In this document: in pieces, positions 1 through 7,692 of the stretch
Position numbering within the stretch: the stretch's first letter is position 1
How the letters are laid out: each line of letters begins with the position of its first letter
Assembly (NCBI RefSeq): GCF_036248275.1
Contig: NZ_CP109181.1
Coordinates: forward strand, 2,418,001 to 2,482,000
Direction: 5' to 3'
DNA from: Streptomyces sp. NBC_01716
GTDB taxonomy: Bacteria; Actinomycetota; Actinomycetes; Streptomycetales; Streptomycetaceae
Length of the DNA stretch: 64,000 bases
The notes under the pieces: generated by a model
Database searches by the model: none
Seen by the model: the letters and a program-made list of their open reading frames with translations, nothing else
What the model was told of the DNA's origin: nothing
Position numbers and translations under genes: made by a program

Positions 1-240
1 GAAAGGCAGGTCGAAGAGCGCCGCCTTGGCGAGCAGTCGCGGCACCCGGCCGCTGTTGTACTGGAAGTGTCCGTAGGAGAGGGGATCCAGAGCCGAGTTG
101 TGGTTCACCACGGTGATGAATCCACCGTGGGCCGGAATGTGTTCCATCCCCCGCCAGTCCCGCTTGAACAGAACGACCAACGGCGGTTTCGCGATGACCG
201 CTGCCAGGCGGTACCAGAAGCCGATTCTGGGGCGGGACAC
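1..240 (-). CDS. Lysophospholipid acyltransferase (PlsC family), 3' part beyond window
   Basis: Only the first 80 codons are inside the window; the gene runs off the left edge. It starts at GTG 240 behind an AAAGG ribosome site. The peptide contains NHNSALD at about residues 47-53, which is the HX4D catalytic box of PlsC-type glycerolipid acyltransferases; these move an acyl chain from acyl-CoA or acyl-ACP to a lysophospholipid at the cytoplasmic membrane face. A preceding FWYRLA segment is typical of the amphipathic N-terminus of the family. It is divergent from cofC. Substrate specificity cannot be told from this fragment. Confidence 0.85.
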   Translation of the reverse strand, partial: MSRPRIGFWYRLAAVIAKPPLVVLFKRDWRGMEHIPAHGGFITVVNHNSALDPLSYGHFQYNSGRVPRLLAKAALFDLPF

Positions 241-406
241 TCGGACACCTTTCTCTGTGGCCTGGCTTGGGCCGGGCCTGGCTGCCGGGGGCGGGGTGCC
301 GCCCCGGGCCTCTGCCCTGTCGTGGACACCGTACGCCCCGGTCCGCGGACCGGATCTGCGGGCTCCGTTCCCTATTTCGGCGGCACGGTGGGCCCTCCAC
401 CGCGCC

Positions 407-1207
407 GTGCGGCGCGATCGGGCCACAATAGAGGGCCGAACGCGTAAGGACGGAGAGCTCGCCACGAACACCGACCCGACGGCCGCCTGGTCCCTGGTGG
501 TCCCGCTCAAGCCGCTCGTGGTGGCCAAGAGCAGGCTCGCCGTGTCGACGGGCGAGCTGCTACGGCCCCAGTTGGCGCTGGCGTTCGCCCAGGACACCGT
601 CGCCGCGGCGCTGGCCTGCCCGGTCGTACGCGACGTGGTGGTTGTGACCGACGATCCGCTGGCCGCGGCCGAACTGACCGCGCTGGGCGCACGCGCCGTC
701 CCCGACAGTCCGGCGGCCGGGCTCAACGCGGCGTTGGCGTACGGCGCGCGGGCGGTCAGGGCGGACAGGCCGCGGGCGGCCGTCGCTGCTCTCAACGCCG
801 ATCTGCCGGCGCTGCGGCCGGCCGAGCTGGCGCGGGTGCTCACCGCCGCCGGGGATTTTCCGCGCGCATTTCTCGCGGACGCCGCCGAAATCGGTACGAC
901 TTTGCTGGCCGCTCGCGGCGGCTCGGAATTGAATCCGGCATTCGGCGGGGCTTCGCGGCACCGGCATTTGTCCACGGGCGCGGTGGAAATTGTCCTCGGC
1001 GGTGTGGATTCCGTACGGCGGGACGTCGATACCGGAGAGGATCTGCTGGCCGCCGCCGCTCTGGGGCTCGGCCCGTACACGGCGCGGCATCAGGCGGCCC
1101 GCGCCCCGGCGTCGGACGGCGCCCCGGACGGCGCGGTGCGGGACGCGTCCCGCGGCGTCCACGGTCCGGTCCGCGACCCCGTCTCCGGGGCGCGGCCGGG
1201 GTGCTGA
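407..1207 (+). CDS. cofC: 2-phospho-L-lactate guanylyltransferase CofC
   Basis: CofC condenses GTP with 2-phospholactate (or phosphoenolpyruvate, as in other actinobacteria) to make the activated precursor of coenzyme F420. The N-terminal VVPLKPLVVAKSRL segment is the nucleotide-binding signature, followed by VVVVTDD, GLNAAL and LNADLPAL, and near the C-terminus a VDTGEDL segment, all in CofC order. The start is uncertain. GTG 407 is the only standard start upstream of the conserved domain but has no ribosome site; the good purine-rich site AGGACGGAGAG (448-457) is placed correctly for an ACG codon at 464, giving (M)NTDPTAAWSLVVPLK. A 40-residue low-complexity tail extends past the usual end. 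The stop overlaps the next gene's upstream region, suggesting co-transcription. Confidence 0.88.
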   Translation: MRRDRATIEGRTRKDGELATNTDPTAAWSLVVPLKPLVVAKSRLAVSTGELLRPQLALAFAQDTVAAALACPVVRDVVVVTDDPLAAAELTALGARAVPDSPAAGLNAALAYGARAVRADRPRAAVAALNADLPALRPAELARVLTAAGDFPRAFLADAAEIGTTLLAARGGSELNPAFGGASRHRHLSTGAVEIVLGGVDSVRRDVDTGEDLLAAAALGLGPYTARHQAARAPASDGAPDGAVRDASRGVHGPVRDPVSGARPGC

Positions 1208-1224
1208 CCGATACGCTGGCGGGC

Positions 1225-1425
1225 ATGCAGGCGACCGCGTACACCTTCGAATCCGAGACCCGCAGCGGCAGTGTGCTGCTCGACGACGGGACGCCGGTGG
1301 AATTCGACGCCGCCGCGTTCGACGCGGGCGGCCTGCGGCTGCTGCGGCCGGGCCAGCGGGTCCGTATCGAACGCGAGGGCGGGAACAGCGGCAACATCAC
1401 CCTGGTGACGCTCCAGACGTTCTGA
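1225..1425 (+). CDS. Small cold-shock-like (OB-fold) protein
   Basis: This 66-residue protein begins MQATAYTFESETRSGSV and has alternating short strands (GSVLLDD, PVEFDAAAF, QRVRIER, ITLVTLQTF), as in cold-shock or OB-fold nucleic-acid-binding proteins. The RNP motifs of CspA are absent, so RNA binding is only a suggestion. ATG 1225 is preferred; an alternative GTG at 1201 overlaps the cofC stop. It is conserved beside cofC and hupS in streptomycetes, as I remember. It ends 38 bases before a strong terminator shared with hupS. Confidence 0.75.
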   Translation: MQATAYTFESETRSGSVLLDDGTPVEFDAAAFDAGGLRLLRPGQRVRIEREGGNSGNITLVTLQTF

Positions 1426-1462
1426 GGGCCGCTGAGGGCTGCTGAGGGCCGTCACAACGCCG

Positions 1463-1494
1463 CGGGCCGGGCTCCCCGAGGGGAGCCCGGCCCG
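1463..1494. terminator. Bidirectional terminator between the cofC operon and hupS
   Basis: A perfect 15-base inverted repeat (CGGGCCGGGCTCCCC, 1463-1477, against 1480-1494) with almost no loop lies between the convergent plus-strand small gene and minus-strand hupS. There is no U-run, which is normal in Streptomyces. Confidence 0.75.
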
Positions 1495-1525
1495 GCGCGT
1501 GAGTGGCCCTACGACCTTGTGCCGC

Positions 1526-2179
1526 TTACTTGTTCCTCGCGGTGGTCTTCTTGGCGGTGGTGGTGCGAGAGGCCACCTTTCGGGCAGGCGCCTTCTTGGC
1601 GGTCGCCTTCTTGGCCGGCGCGGTCTTCTTCGCGGTGGCCTTCTTGGCGGTGGACTTCTTCGCGGCCGACTTCTTGGCCGCCGTGGTCTTCTTCGTCGCC
1701 GTCTTCTTGGCGGCCGAGGTCTTCTTGGCCGCCCTCTTGGCGGTGCCCGCGACCGCGGTCTTCCTGGCCGTTGCCTTCTTCGCCGTCGCCTTCTTTGCGG
1801 TGGCCTTCTTGGCCGCGGCCTTGGCGGTCGTACGAGTGGAAGCACCGCCCGAGAGGCTGCCCTTGGGAGCCTTCTTGACGGCCACGTCGTTCTTGGGAAG
1901 CTTCTTCGAGCCGCTCACCAGGTCCTTGAAACCCTGTCCCGCACGGAAACGCGGCACCGACGTCTTCTTGACCCGGACCCGCTCGCCCGTCTGCGGGTTA
2001 CGCGCGTAACGGGCCGGGCGGTCGACCTTCTCGAACGAACCGAAGCCGGTGACGGAGACCCGCTCACCCGCGACGACGGCGCGGACAACAGCGTCCAGTA
2101 CCGCGTCGACCGCGTCGGCCGCCTGCTGACGACCGCCGACCTTGTCCGCAATTGCTTCTACGAGCTGCGCCTTGTTCAC
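1526..2179 (-). CDS. hupS: Nucleoid protein HupS (HU with histone H1-like tail)
   Basis: HupS is the two-domain HU of actinobacteria that compacts the nucleoid, notably in spores. Residues 1-95 form a standard HU fold (MNKAQLVEAIADKVG, GERVSVTGFGSF, the DNA-contact arm RPARYARNPQTGE and VPRFRAGQ). Residues 110-217 are a lysine/alanine/threonine repeat with many AKK and TAKK units, like eukaryotic H1 or mycobacterial HupB. Start is GTG 2179 behind GAAGGGGA. The repetitive Lys/Ala codons create long spurious frames on the other strand. A HrdB-like promoter sits about 50 bases upstream of the start. The gene is monocistronic, bounded by the 1463-1494 terminator. Confidence 0.96.
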   Translation of the reverse strand: MNKAQLVEAIADKVGGRQQAADAVDAVLDAVVRAVVAGERVSVTGFGSFEKVDRPARYARNPQTGERVRVKKTSVPRFRAGQGFKDLVSGSKKLPKNDVAVKKAPKGSLSGGASTRTTAKAAAKKATAKKATAKKATARKTAVAGTAKRAAKKTSAAKKTATKKTTAAKKSAAKKSTAKKATAKKTAPAKKATAKKAPARKVASRTTTAKKTTARNK

Positions 2180-2230
2180 GTCTTCCCCTTCGGAGACATT
2201 GCCAGAACGAAAGTGTTCAAGCTTTTCCGC

Positions 2231-2259
2231 ACGTTAGGCAGATATATACCGCAAATCAA
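2231..2259 (-). promoter_or_regulatory. Candidate hupS promoter
   Basis: On the minus strand TTGATT (2259-2254) and TAACGT (2236-2231) are separated by 17 bases in an unusually A+T-rich stretch for this genome. This fits the principal sigma factor consensus and lies upstream of the hupS start. Confidence 0.5.
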
Positions 2260-2321
2260 ACACGAAACGGGCTAATCACCCTAGTGCCGCAACGAAGTCG
2301 ACCCCGCGGAGTTCCGCGGCT

Positions 2322-2549
2322 TCAGTCGCCTTGCGGGAATCGACCCTCGTCGAGGTCCTTCATCAAACGGTCCAGACGACGTGCCGCGTCTAAGAGATCG
2401 TGTTTGGCCGCGGCCGTGATGACCAGCAGCTTCCGGGTCAGCGCCATCCGTACGCCCTCCGGGACTTGCAGTGCGCGCACTCTTGTGTGCGCTTCCTTGA
2501 GCCGGTCCGCGACCACTCCGTAAAGCTCGAGTTGGCTGTCGCGTTCCAT
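2322..2549 (-). CDS. Small conserved helical protein, function unknown
   Basis: A 75-residue protein starting MERDSQLELYG, rich in charged residues and predicted from its heptad-like pattern (VADRLKEAHTRVRAL, LTRKLLVITAAAKHDLLDAARRL) to be mostly alpha-helical. I recognise it only as a conserved streptomycete hypothetical between hupS and leuD. No catalytic motif is visible. It could bind a protein partner as a helical hairpin. The start at ATG 2549 is the first in the conserved block. Confidence 0.7.
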   Translation of the reverse strand: MERDSQLELYGVVADRLKEAHTRVRALQVPEGVRMALTRKLLVITAAAKHDLLDAARRLDRLMKDLDEGRFPQGD

Positions 2550-2603
2550 GCACCGATTGTGCCATCTGGGGCGAGTTGTCGCCCGACGGGGTCTCAACAA
2601 GGC

Positions 2604-2636
2604 ACTGCGCCCCCTACCTGGAGGCAGGGGGCGCAG
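2604..2636 (-). terminator. Terminator of the leuCD operon
   Basis: A 15-base inverted repeat with one mismatch (2604-2618 against 2622-2636, arm CTGCGCCCCCTACCT) begins 18 bases after the leuD stop. Confidence 0.75.
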
Positions 2637-2653
2637 ATGGGTAAAAGCGCTGA

Positions 2654-3262
2654 TCAGACGGCAATTGTGCGGGGCTTGAAGGACGGCCGGGAGGCCTCGT
2701 ACGAAGCGATGTCCGCTTCGTTCTTCAGGGTGAGACCGATGTCGTCGAGACCGTTCAGCAGGCGCCAGCGGGCATTCTCGTCCAGCTCGAAATCGGCGGT
2801 CACCGTGGCCCCGTCGGGGCCCTGGGCGCGTACCTGACGCGCTTCGAGGTCCACCGTCACCGTCGCGGTGGGGTGCGCGTCGGTCAGTTCCCAGAGGTGG
2901 TCGACGACGCGCTGCTCCAGAACGACTGTCAGCAGACCGTTCTTGAGGGAGTTGCCGCGGAAGATGTCGGCGAACCGGGAGGAGATGACGGCACGGAAAC
3001 CGAAGTTCTGCAGCGCCCACACGGCGTGTTCGCGTGAGGAGCCGGTGCCGAAGTCGGGTCCGGCGACCAGCACCGAGGCGCCCTGCCGCTCGGGCTGGTT
3101 GAGAACGAAGGCCGGGTCCTTGCGCCAGGCCTCGAAGAGCCCGTCCTCGAAGCCGTCACGCGTGACCTTCTTCAGCCAGTGCGCCGGGATGATCTGGTCG
3201 GTGTCGACGTTGCCGCGGCGCAGCGGGACGGCCCGGCCGGTGTGTGTGGTGAAAGCTTCCAT
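2654..3262 (-). CDS. leuD: 3-isopropylmalate dehydratase small subunit LeuD
   Basis: LeuD pairs with LeuC to isomerise 2-isopropylmalate to 3-isopropylmalate in leucine synthesis. The 202-residue length matches the family. Diagnostic segments are [14 protein letters not shown] near residue 18 and [17 protein letters not shown] near residues 68-84, the substrate-binding loop of the swivelling domain, and [16 protein letters not shown]. The start ATG 3262 lies 6 bases after the leuC stop, so the two are translated as one operon. Confidence 0.97.
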   Translation of the reverse strand: MEAFTTHTGRAVPLRRGNVDTDQIIPAHWLKKVTRDGFEDGLFEAWRKDPAFVLNQPERQGASVLVAGPDFGTGSSREHAVWALQNFGFRAVISSRFADIFRGNSLKNGLLTVVLEQRVVDHLWELTDAHPTATVTVDLEARQVRAQGPDGATVTADFELDENARWRLLNGLDDIGLTLKNEADIASYEASRPSFKPRTIAV

Positions 3263-3268
3263 GACCGC

Positions 3269-4693
3269 TCAGGCCTCCACAGGGGTGCGGGTGTCGGACA
3301 GGTCGGCGGGCGAGGCGAGATGGCCCAGGACGGCGGTCGCCGCGGCGACCTGGGGCGAGACGAGATGGGTCCGGCCGCCCTTGCCCTGCCTGCCCTCGAA
3401 GTTGCGGTTCGAGGTCGACGCGGAGCGCTCGCCGGGCGCGAGTTGGTCGGGGTTCATGCCCAGACACATCGAACAGCCCGCGTGCCGCCACTCGGCGCCG
3501 GCGCCCGTGAAGACCTTGTCCAGGCCCTCGGACACGGCCTGGAGCGCGACCCGTACGGAGCCGGGGACCACCAGCATCCGTACGCCGTCGGCGACTTTGC
3601 GGCCGTCCAGGATCGAGGCCGCCGAGCGCAGGTCCTCGATACGGCCGTTGGTGCAGGAACCTACGAAGACGGTGTCCACCGCGATGTCCCGCAGCGCCTG
3701 GCCTGCGGTCAACCCCATGTATTCCAGGGCCTTTTCGGCGGCGAGCCGCTCCGAGGCGTCCTCGTACGAAGCGGGGTCGGGGACCCGCGTCGACAGCGGC
3801 GCGCCCTGGCCGGGGTTGGTGCCCCAGGTGACGAACGGGGCCAGTTCGGTGGCGTCGATGAAGACCTCGGCGTCGAAGACGGCGTCGTCGTCGGTGCGCA
3901 GCGTCCGCCAGTACTCGACGGCGGCGTCCCAGTCGGCCCCGTCGGGGGCGTGGTCGCGGCCCCGGAGGTAGTCGAAGGTGGTCTGGTCGGGGGCGATCAT
4001 GCCCGCCCTGGCGCCGGCCTCGATCGACATGTTGCAGATGGTCATGCGGGCTTCCATCGAGAGCTTCTCGATGGCGGAGCCGCGGTATTCGAGGATGTAA
4101 CCCTGGCCGCCGCCGGTGCCGATGCGGGCGATGACGGCGAGGATCAGGTCCTTGGCCGTGACGTCGGCGGGCAGTTCGCCCTCGACGGTGATGGCCATGG
4201 TGCGGGGGCGGGCCAGCGGCAGCGTCTGGGTGGCCAGGACGTGCTCGACCTGGCTGGTGCCGATGCCGAAGGCGAGCGCGCCGAAGGCGCCGTGGGTGGA
4301 GGTGTGGCTGTCGCCGCACACGACGGTGGTGCCGGGCTGGGTCAGTCCCAGCTGGGGGCCCACGACGTGGACGACACCCTGCTCGACGTCGCCCAGCGGG
4401 TGCAGCCGGACCCCGAAGTCGGCGCAGTTCTTGCGCAGCGTCTCCAGCTGGACGCGGGAGACGGGGTCGGCGATCGGCTTGTCGATGTCGATCGTCGGGG
4501 TGTTGTGGTCCTCGGTCGCGATGGTGAGGTCGAGCCGCCGCACCTGCCGGCCGTTCTGGCGCAGGCCGTCGAACGCCTGCGGGCTCGTGACCTCGTGCAG
4601 CAGGTGCAGATCGATGAAGAGAAGGTCGGGCTCGCCCTCGGCGCGCCGGACGACATGGTCGTCCCAGACCTTCTCCGCGAGTGTCCTACCCAT
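3269..4693 (-). CDS. leuC: 3-isopropylmalate dehydratase large subunit LeuC
   Basis: LeuC carries the 4Fe-4S cluster of isopropylmalate isomerase. The three cluster cysteines are visible: one in VGSCTNGR (about residue 346) and two in [11 protein letters not shown] (about 407 and 410). [19 protein letters not shown] is the family active-site segment. ATG 4693 ([15 protein letters not shown]) is chosen because GAAGGGAAAG precedes it; longer in-frame starts would add a low-complexity arginine-rich leader. The protein is 474 residues, normal for the family. It is divergent from ndgR across 181 bases; NdgR is known in S. coelicolor to act on leuCD. Confidence 0.97.
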   Translation of the reverse strand: MGRTLAEKVWDDHVVRRAEGEPDLLFIDLHLLHEVTSPQAFDGLRQNGRQVRRLDLTIATEDHNTPTIDIDKPIADPVSRVQLETLRKNCADFGVRLHPLGDVEQGVVHVVGPQLGLTQPGTTVVCGDSHTSTHGAFGALAFGIGTSQVEHVLATQTLPLARPRTMAITVEGELPADVTAKDLILAVIARIGTGGGQGYILEYRGSAIEKLSMEARMTICNMSIEAGARAGMIAPDQTTFDYLRGRDHAPDGADWDAAVEYWRTLRTDDDAVFDAEVFIDATELAPFVTWGTNPGQGAPLSTRVPDPASYEDASERLAAEKALEYMGLTAGQALRDIAVDTVFVGSCTNGRIEDLRSAASILDGRKVADGVRMLVVPGSVRVALQAVSEGLDKVFTGAGAEWRHAGCSMCLGMNPDQLAPGERSASTSNRNFEGRQGKGGRTHLVSPQVAAATAVLGHLASPADLSDTRTPVEA

Positions 4694-4843
4694 CGCTTTC
4701 CCTTCGGCCGGCAGCGCCGCCGGCAGTCCTGGAGATATGTGGGGCCCACGCCGGTGTCCCCCGTGCCCGCGTCGGCTGCGGGCCCGGTTCGTGTGCGGGC
4801 CCATGCGTACAGGTTGGCAAGTTCCCCGGAAAATTGAACTTGC

Positions 4844-4860
4844 GTTTCACAGAGTGAGAC
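4844..4860. promoter_or_regulatory. Candidate NdgR/IclR operator
   Basis: GTTTCA-cagag-TGAGAC is an imperfect dyad 15 bases upstream of the ndgR start, between leuC and ndgR. IclR-family proteins bind short dyads in such divergent regions and NdgR is known to bind here in S. coelicolor. The exact site is inferred from symmetry alone. Confidence 0.4.
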
Positions 4861-4874
4861 GTGAGTATCGTTGC

Positions 4875-5591
4875 ATGGACAACTCTAGCGGCGTCGGCGT
4901 TCTCGACAAGGCGGCTCTGGTACTGAGCGCTCTGGAGTCCGGTCCGGCCACCCTCGCAGGGCTGGTCGCTGCGACCGGGCTCGCACGGCCCACGGCCCAC
5001 CGGCTGGCCGTGGCCCTGGAACACCACCGGATGGTGGCGAGGGACATGCAGGGCCGGTTCATCCTGGGCCCGCGCCTCGCCGAGCTGGCGGCGGCGGCCG
5101 GGGAGGACCGCCTGCTGGCGACGGCCGGGCCGGTGCTCACACATCTGCGGGACGTGACCGGGGAGAGCGCGCAGCTCTACCGGCGCCAGGGCGACATGCG
5201 GATCTGCGTGGCCGCTGCCGAGCGGCTGTCCGGACTGCGGGACACGGTGCCCGTCGGCTCCACGCTCACCATGAAGGCCGGCTCGTCCGCGCAGATCCTG
5301 ATGGCCTGGGAGGAGCCGGAGCGGCTGCACCGCGGGCTTCAGGGGGCGCGATTCACGGCTACGGCGCTCTCCGGGGTACGGCGGCGGGGCTGGGCCCAGT
5401 CGATCGGTGAGCGCGAACCGGGCGTCGCCTCGGTCTCGGCGCCGGTGCGCGGTCCTTCCAACCGGGTCGTCGCCGCGGTCTCGGTGTCCGGGCCGATCGA
5501 GCGGCTGAGCCGGCACCCGGGCCGGATGCACGCGCAGGCGATCATCGACGCGGCGGGGCGGCTGTCGGAGGCGCTGCGGCGTACCGGCTGA
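4875..5591 (+). CDS. ndgR: IclR-family regulator NdgR
   Basis: NdgR controls branched-chain amino acid genes and links amino acid supply to antibiotic production and differentiation in Streptomyces. The 238-residue protein has an N-terminal winged helix (VLDKAALVLSALESGPATLAGLVAATGLARPTAHRLAVALE split over residues 7-47) and a C-terminal IclR effector domain (RLSGLRDTVPVGSTLTMKAGSSAQILMA, then PVRGPSNRVVAAVSVSGP). ATG 4875 gives MDNSSGVGVLDKAAL, the form typical of NdgR. The position divergent from leuCD supports the name. Confidence 0.95.
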   Translation: MDNSSGVGVLDKAALVLSALESGPATLAGLVAATGLARPTAHRLAVALEHHRMVARDMQGRFILGPRLAELAAAAGEDRLLATAGPVLTHLRDVTGESAQLYRRQGDMRICVAAAERLSGLRDTVPVGSTLTMKAGSSAQILMAWEEPERLHRGLQGARFTATALSGVRRRGWAQSIGEREPGVASVSAPVRGPSNRVVAAVSVSGPIERLSRHPGRMHAQAIIDAAGRLSEALRRTG

Positions 5592-5661
5592 TCGACCGCG
5601 CGGGGCGGCTCGCCGGGGCCATGCCGGGCTCCGCGCCCGCCGGCGGTTCACCGCACCGCGG

Positions 5662-5695
5662 AACTCCCCAACTCCGGCCCCGTGTTCGGGGAGTT
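5662..5695. terminator. Weak hairpin between convergent ndgR and DUF4188 gene
   Basis: AACTCCCC (5662-5669) pairs with GGGGAGTT (5688-5695), with a competing inner CCCCG/CGGGG stem. It lies between two convergent genes and is probably a shared terminator. Confidence 0.4.
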
Positions 5696-5726
5696 GACGG
5701 AGCTGGAGAGTTCACGACGCCGGCAC

Positions 5727-6209
5727 TCACCCACCGAGCCGGTCGGCCGCCCGTTCGCCGCGACGGCCCACCGGGACGACCTCCGTGGCCGCGCCGAGGC
5801 CGAACGCCGGCATGTTGATGTAGACGCTCTCGTACGAGCCCGCCGGGACGACGTACGTCTCGTGCCAGAAGCCCACCTTGCCCTTGCCGGCGCGCAGCCG
5901 CCGGTTGAACTCCGCCCAGGCGGGGCGGTGCTGCCTGTCCGGCGCGGAGGCGTAGGCGAGCAGCTTCTCCTTCGAGTCCCAGTACTGGACGACGTACAGC
6001 ACCCGCGGGAAACCCATCAGCGTCTGGAGGCCGATCATCCCGCTGTCCTTGTCCCGTGACAGCTCCTTGAGCATCCTCGGCATGGCCGTGAACACCGGCC
6101 ACCAGCTGCGCAGGGCACGGAAGTTGTTGACGCGCATCCCGATGAGGAAGACGACGACGTCGCCCTTCGCGTCCGCGGTCATCCGGCCGTCGATCAGTTC
6201 TGTACGCAT
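5727..6209 (-). CDS. DUF4188 domain protein
   Basis: The 160-residue protein matches the DUF4188 pattern: VVVFLIGMRVNNFRALRSWW at residues 18-37, then MGFPRVLYVVQYWDS and KVGFWHETYVV. The fold resembles the dimeric alpha/beta barrel of small monooxygenases, but no activity is established and no substrate can be inferred. ATG 6209 has an AAGGGGGA ribosome site. It is divergent from a MerR regulator and shares a palindromic promoter region with it, so it is almost certainly the regulator's target. Confidence 0.8.
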   Translation of the reverse strand: MRTELIDGRMTADAKGDVVVFLIGMRVNNFRALRSWWPVFTAMPRMLKELSRDKDSGMIGLQTLMGFPRVLYVVQYWDSKEKLLAYASAPDRQHRPAWAEFNRRLRAGKGKVGFWHETYVVPAGSYESVYINMPAFGLGAATEVVPVGRRGERAADRLGG

Positions 6210-6293
6210 GACGATCCCCCTTGGTTCCGGTTGCTTCCGGTTCGTTCCGGCTGATTACGGCCGCGCGACGGCGACGTACGGGCGGCACCCTCG

Positions 6294-6337
6294 TTGGAGA
6301 GTGCCACTATCCATGTTTAGATAGTGGCACTCTCCAA
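6294..6337. promoter_or_regulatory. Perfect palindrome: symmetric MerR-type promoter/operator
   Basis: Arms TTGGAGAGTGCCACTATC (6294-6311) and its exact reverse complement (6320-6337) flank an 8-base centre. Read on either strand, TTGGAG serves as a -35 and GATAGT as a -10 with 20 bases between, the long spacer expected of MerR-activated promoters. Because the sequence is symmetric, both divergent genes get the same promoter. Confidence 0.75.
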
Positions 6338-6354
6338 GGGAAGGTGCAAGCGGT

Positions 6355-7020
6355 ATGCGCATGGCGGAGCTGAGCGAGCGCAGTGGGGTCCCGACCGCCA
6401 CGATCAAGTACTACCTGCGGGAGGGGCTGCTCAGACCGGGCCACCGGGTCACCGCCACACAGTCCACGTACGGCGAGGAGCATCTGCGCCGGCTGCGTCT
6501 CGTCCGCGCGCTGATCCAGGTGGGCCGGATGCCGGTCGCGACCGCGCGCGAGGTCCTCGGCGCCATCGAGGACGAGTCCATCGACCACCACGCGCGTCTG
6601 GGCTCCGCGATCAGGGCGCTGCCCAACGACGGGGCGCTGGACGCCGCCTTCGAGTCCGGTGAACTGGACGAGGAGACGGAGGCCGCCCGGCGCCGGGCGG
6701 ACGAGCTGTTCGAGGAGCTGGGCTGGACGTTCGCGCTGGCGTCGGGCGCCGCGGAGGCCGCGTACCGCGTCCTGGTGGGCGCGATCGCCGGACTGGCCAG
6801 GACCGGCTATCCGTGCGAGCTGGTGGACCTGCTGCCGTACGGGCGGCTGGCGGACCAACTCGGCGTCACCGACATCGACATGGTGGAGCGGTACGGGGAC
6901 CCGTACGAGCAGGTGGAGGCGGCGGTGGCGCTCACGGTGCTGTACGAGCCGGTGCTGCTCAGCCTGCGCCGGCTGGCGGAAGCCGAGGAGTCCAACCGGC
7001 GATACAGTCGCGGGAGTTGA
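6355..7020 (+). CDS. MerR-family transcriptional regulator
   Basis: A 221-residue regulator with an N-terminal MerR winged helix (MRMAELSERSGVPTATIKYY, REGLLRPG, then LRRLRLVRALIQVGRMPV, residues 1-65) and a long C-terminal effector region of amphipathic helices without the cysteine sets of metal-sensing MerR proteins. It therefore probably senses an organic ligand. Start ATG 6355 follows AGGGAAGG; ATG 6361 is an alternative. It is divergent from the DUF4188 gene and its own promoter overlaps the symmetric palindrome, implying autoregulation. Confidence 0.9.
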   Translation: MRMAELSERSGVPTATIKYYLREGLLRPGHRVTATQSTYGEEHLRRLRLVRALIQVGRMPVATAREVLGAIEDESIDHHARLGSAIRALPNDGALDAAFESGELDEETEAARRRADELFEELGWTFALASGAAEAAYRVLVGAIAGLARTGYPCELVDLLPYGRLADQLGVTDIDMVERYGDPYEQVEAAVALTVLYEPVLLSLRRLAEAEESNRRYSRGS

Positions 7021-7072
7021 GGGCGCCCGAACGAACGGCCCCGGGAACGGGGGCAGGGGTGGGGACAGAGAG

Positions 7073-7100
7073 AAGGCCCTCCGCGATTGCGGAGGGCCTT
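7073..7100. terminator. Bidirectional terminator between the MerR gene and the tRNA cluster
   Basis: AAGGCCCTCCGC (7073-7084) pairs perfectly with 7089-7100 around a GATT loop; a TTTT run follows on the plus strand. It separates the convergent merR-type gene and the minus-strand tRNA transcript. Confidence 0.85.
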
Positions 7101-7109
7101 TTCGTCACG

Positions 7110-7182
7110 TACCCCCGACCGGATTCGAACCGGCGCTACCGCCTTGAGAGGGCGGCGTGCTAGGCCGCTACACAACGGGGGC
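7110..7182 (-). tRNA. tRNA-Glu (CTC)
   Basis: Read on the minus strand the 73 bases form a cloverleaf: acceptor GCCCCCG with CGGGGGT, T arm GCCGGTTCGAATCCGGT, and anticodon loop CTCTCAA, giving anticodon CTC for glutamate. No CCA is encoded. It is one of three identical copies and the last gene of the cluster. Confidence 0.95.
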
Positions 7183-7206
7183 CAGCAGGTGGAGCGTTGA
7201 GTTGAG

Positions 7207-7278
7207 CTGGGCTACCAGGACTCGAACCTAGAACAACGGAACCAGAAACCGTCGTGTTGCCAATTACACCATAGCCCA
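7207..7278 (-). tRNA. tRNA-Gln (CTG)
   Basis: The 72-base minus-strand sequence starts TGGGCTA and ends TAGCCCAG with anticodon loop TTCTGGT, giving CTG for glutamine. It differs at three positions from the second tRNA-Gln copy at 7531-7602. Confidence 0.95.
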
Positions 7279-7304
7279 AGGGTGGTTCAGCCTTGCGTTC
7301 TGCG

Positions 7305-7377
7305 TACCCCCGACCGGATTCGAACCGGCGCTACCGCCTTGAGAGGGCGGCGTGCTAGGCCGCTACACAACGGGGGC
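7305..7377 (-). tRNA. tRNA-Glu (CTC), second copy
   Basis: Identical in all 73 bases to the copy at 7110-7182, including the CTC anticodon. It lies 27 bases from the flanking tRNA-Gln, so one transcript is likely. Confidence 0.95.
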
Positions 7378-7438
7378 CCTAGCGATCCTGCATCGACATG
7401 TCCGGGTGCGACCCGAAGAAATCGGAGAGAAGGATCTG

Positions 7439-7511
7439 TACCCCCGACCGGATTCGAACCGGCGCTACCGCCTTGAGAGGGCGGCGTGCTAGGCCGCTAC
7501 ACAACGGGGGC
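7439..7511 (-). tRNA. tRNA-Glu (CTC), third copy
   Basis: Identical to the other two Glu copies. The 61-base spacer to the next Glu gene is unrelated to the other spacers, so the duplication covered little more than the tRNA itself. Confidence 0.95.
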
Positions 7512-7530
7512 ATTGCAGAAGAACTCTGCG

Positions 7531-7602
7531 CTGGGCTACCAGGACTCGAACCTAGACTAACGGAACCAGAAACCGTCGTGCTGCCAATTACACCATAGCC
7601 CA
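7531..7602 (-). tRNA. tRNA-Gln (CTG), second copy
   Basis: A 72-base cloverleaf with anticodon CTG; three differences from the copy at 7207-7278, lying in the D-arm side and the variable region. It is the promoter-proximal gene of the cluster. Confidence 0.95.
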
Positions 7603-7611
7603 CCAAAACTC

Positions 7612-7646
7612 AACCCCCGATATGGGGGTTTTGTTTGGGTTTTGCG
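7612..7646 (+). terminator. Hairpin with T-rich tail upstream of the tRNA cluster
   Basis: AACCCCC (7612-7618) pairs with GGGGGTT (7624-7630), followed on the plus strand by a T-rich tail (TTTTGTTTGGGTTTT). It looks like an intrinsic terminator for plus-strand transcription, although no plus-strand gene ends here. It may stop antisense reading through the tRNA genes. Confidence 0.4.
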
Positions 7647-7692
7647 CCTTCCGGCCAGACCTCGCGGTCTCTGGGGTGGCGCAGGAAGAACA

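Noticed and set aside
1499..2275. Plus-strand frame of 258 residues over hupS
   Set aside because: It arises from complement of repeated Lys/Ala codons; it encodes only Leu/Gly/Arg repeats.
3179..4837. A 552-residue plus-strand frame over leuC
   Set aside because: Composition is Gly/Val/Asp-only, typical of the complementary strand of a real gene; leuC is beyond doubt.
4694..4874. Leucine attenuator upstream of leuC
   Set aside because: A GCCGGC stem exists but no Leu-rich leader frame and no U-run were found.
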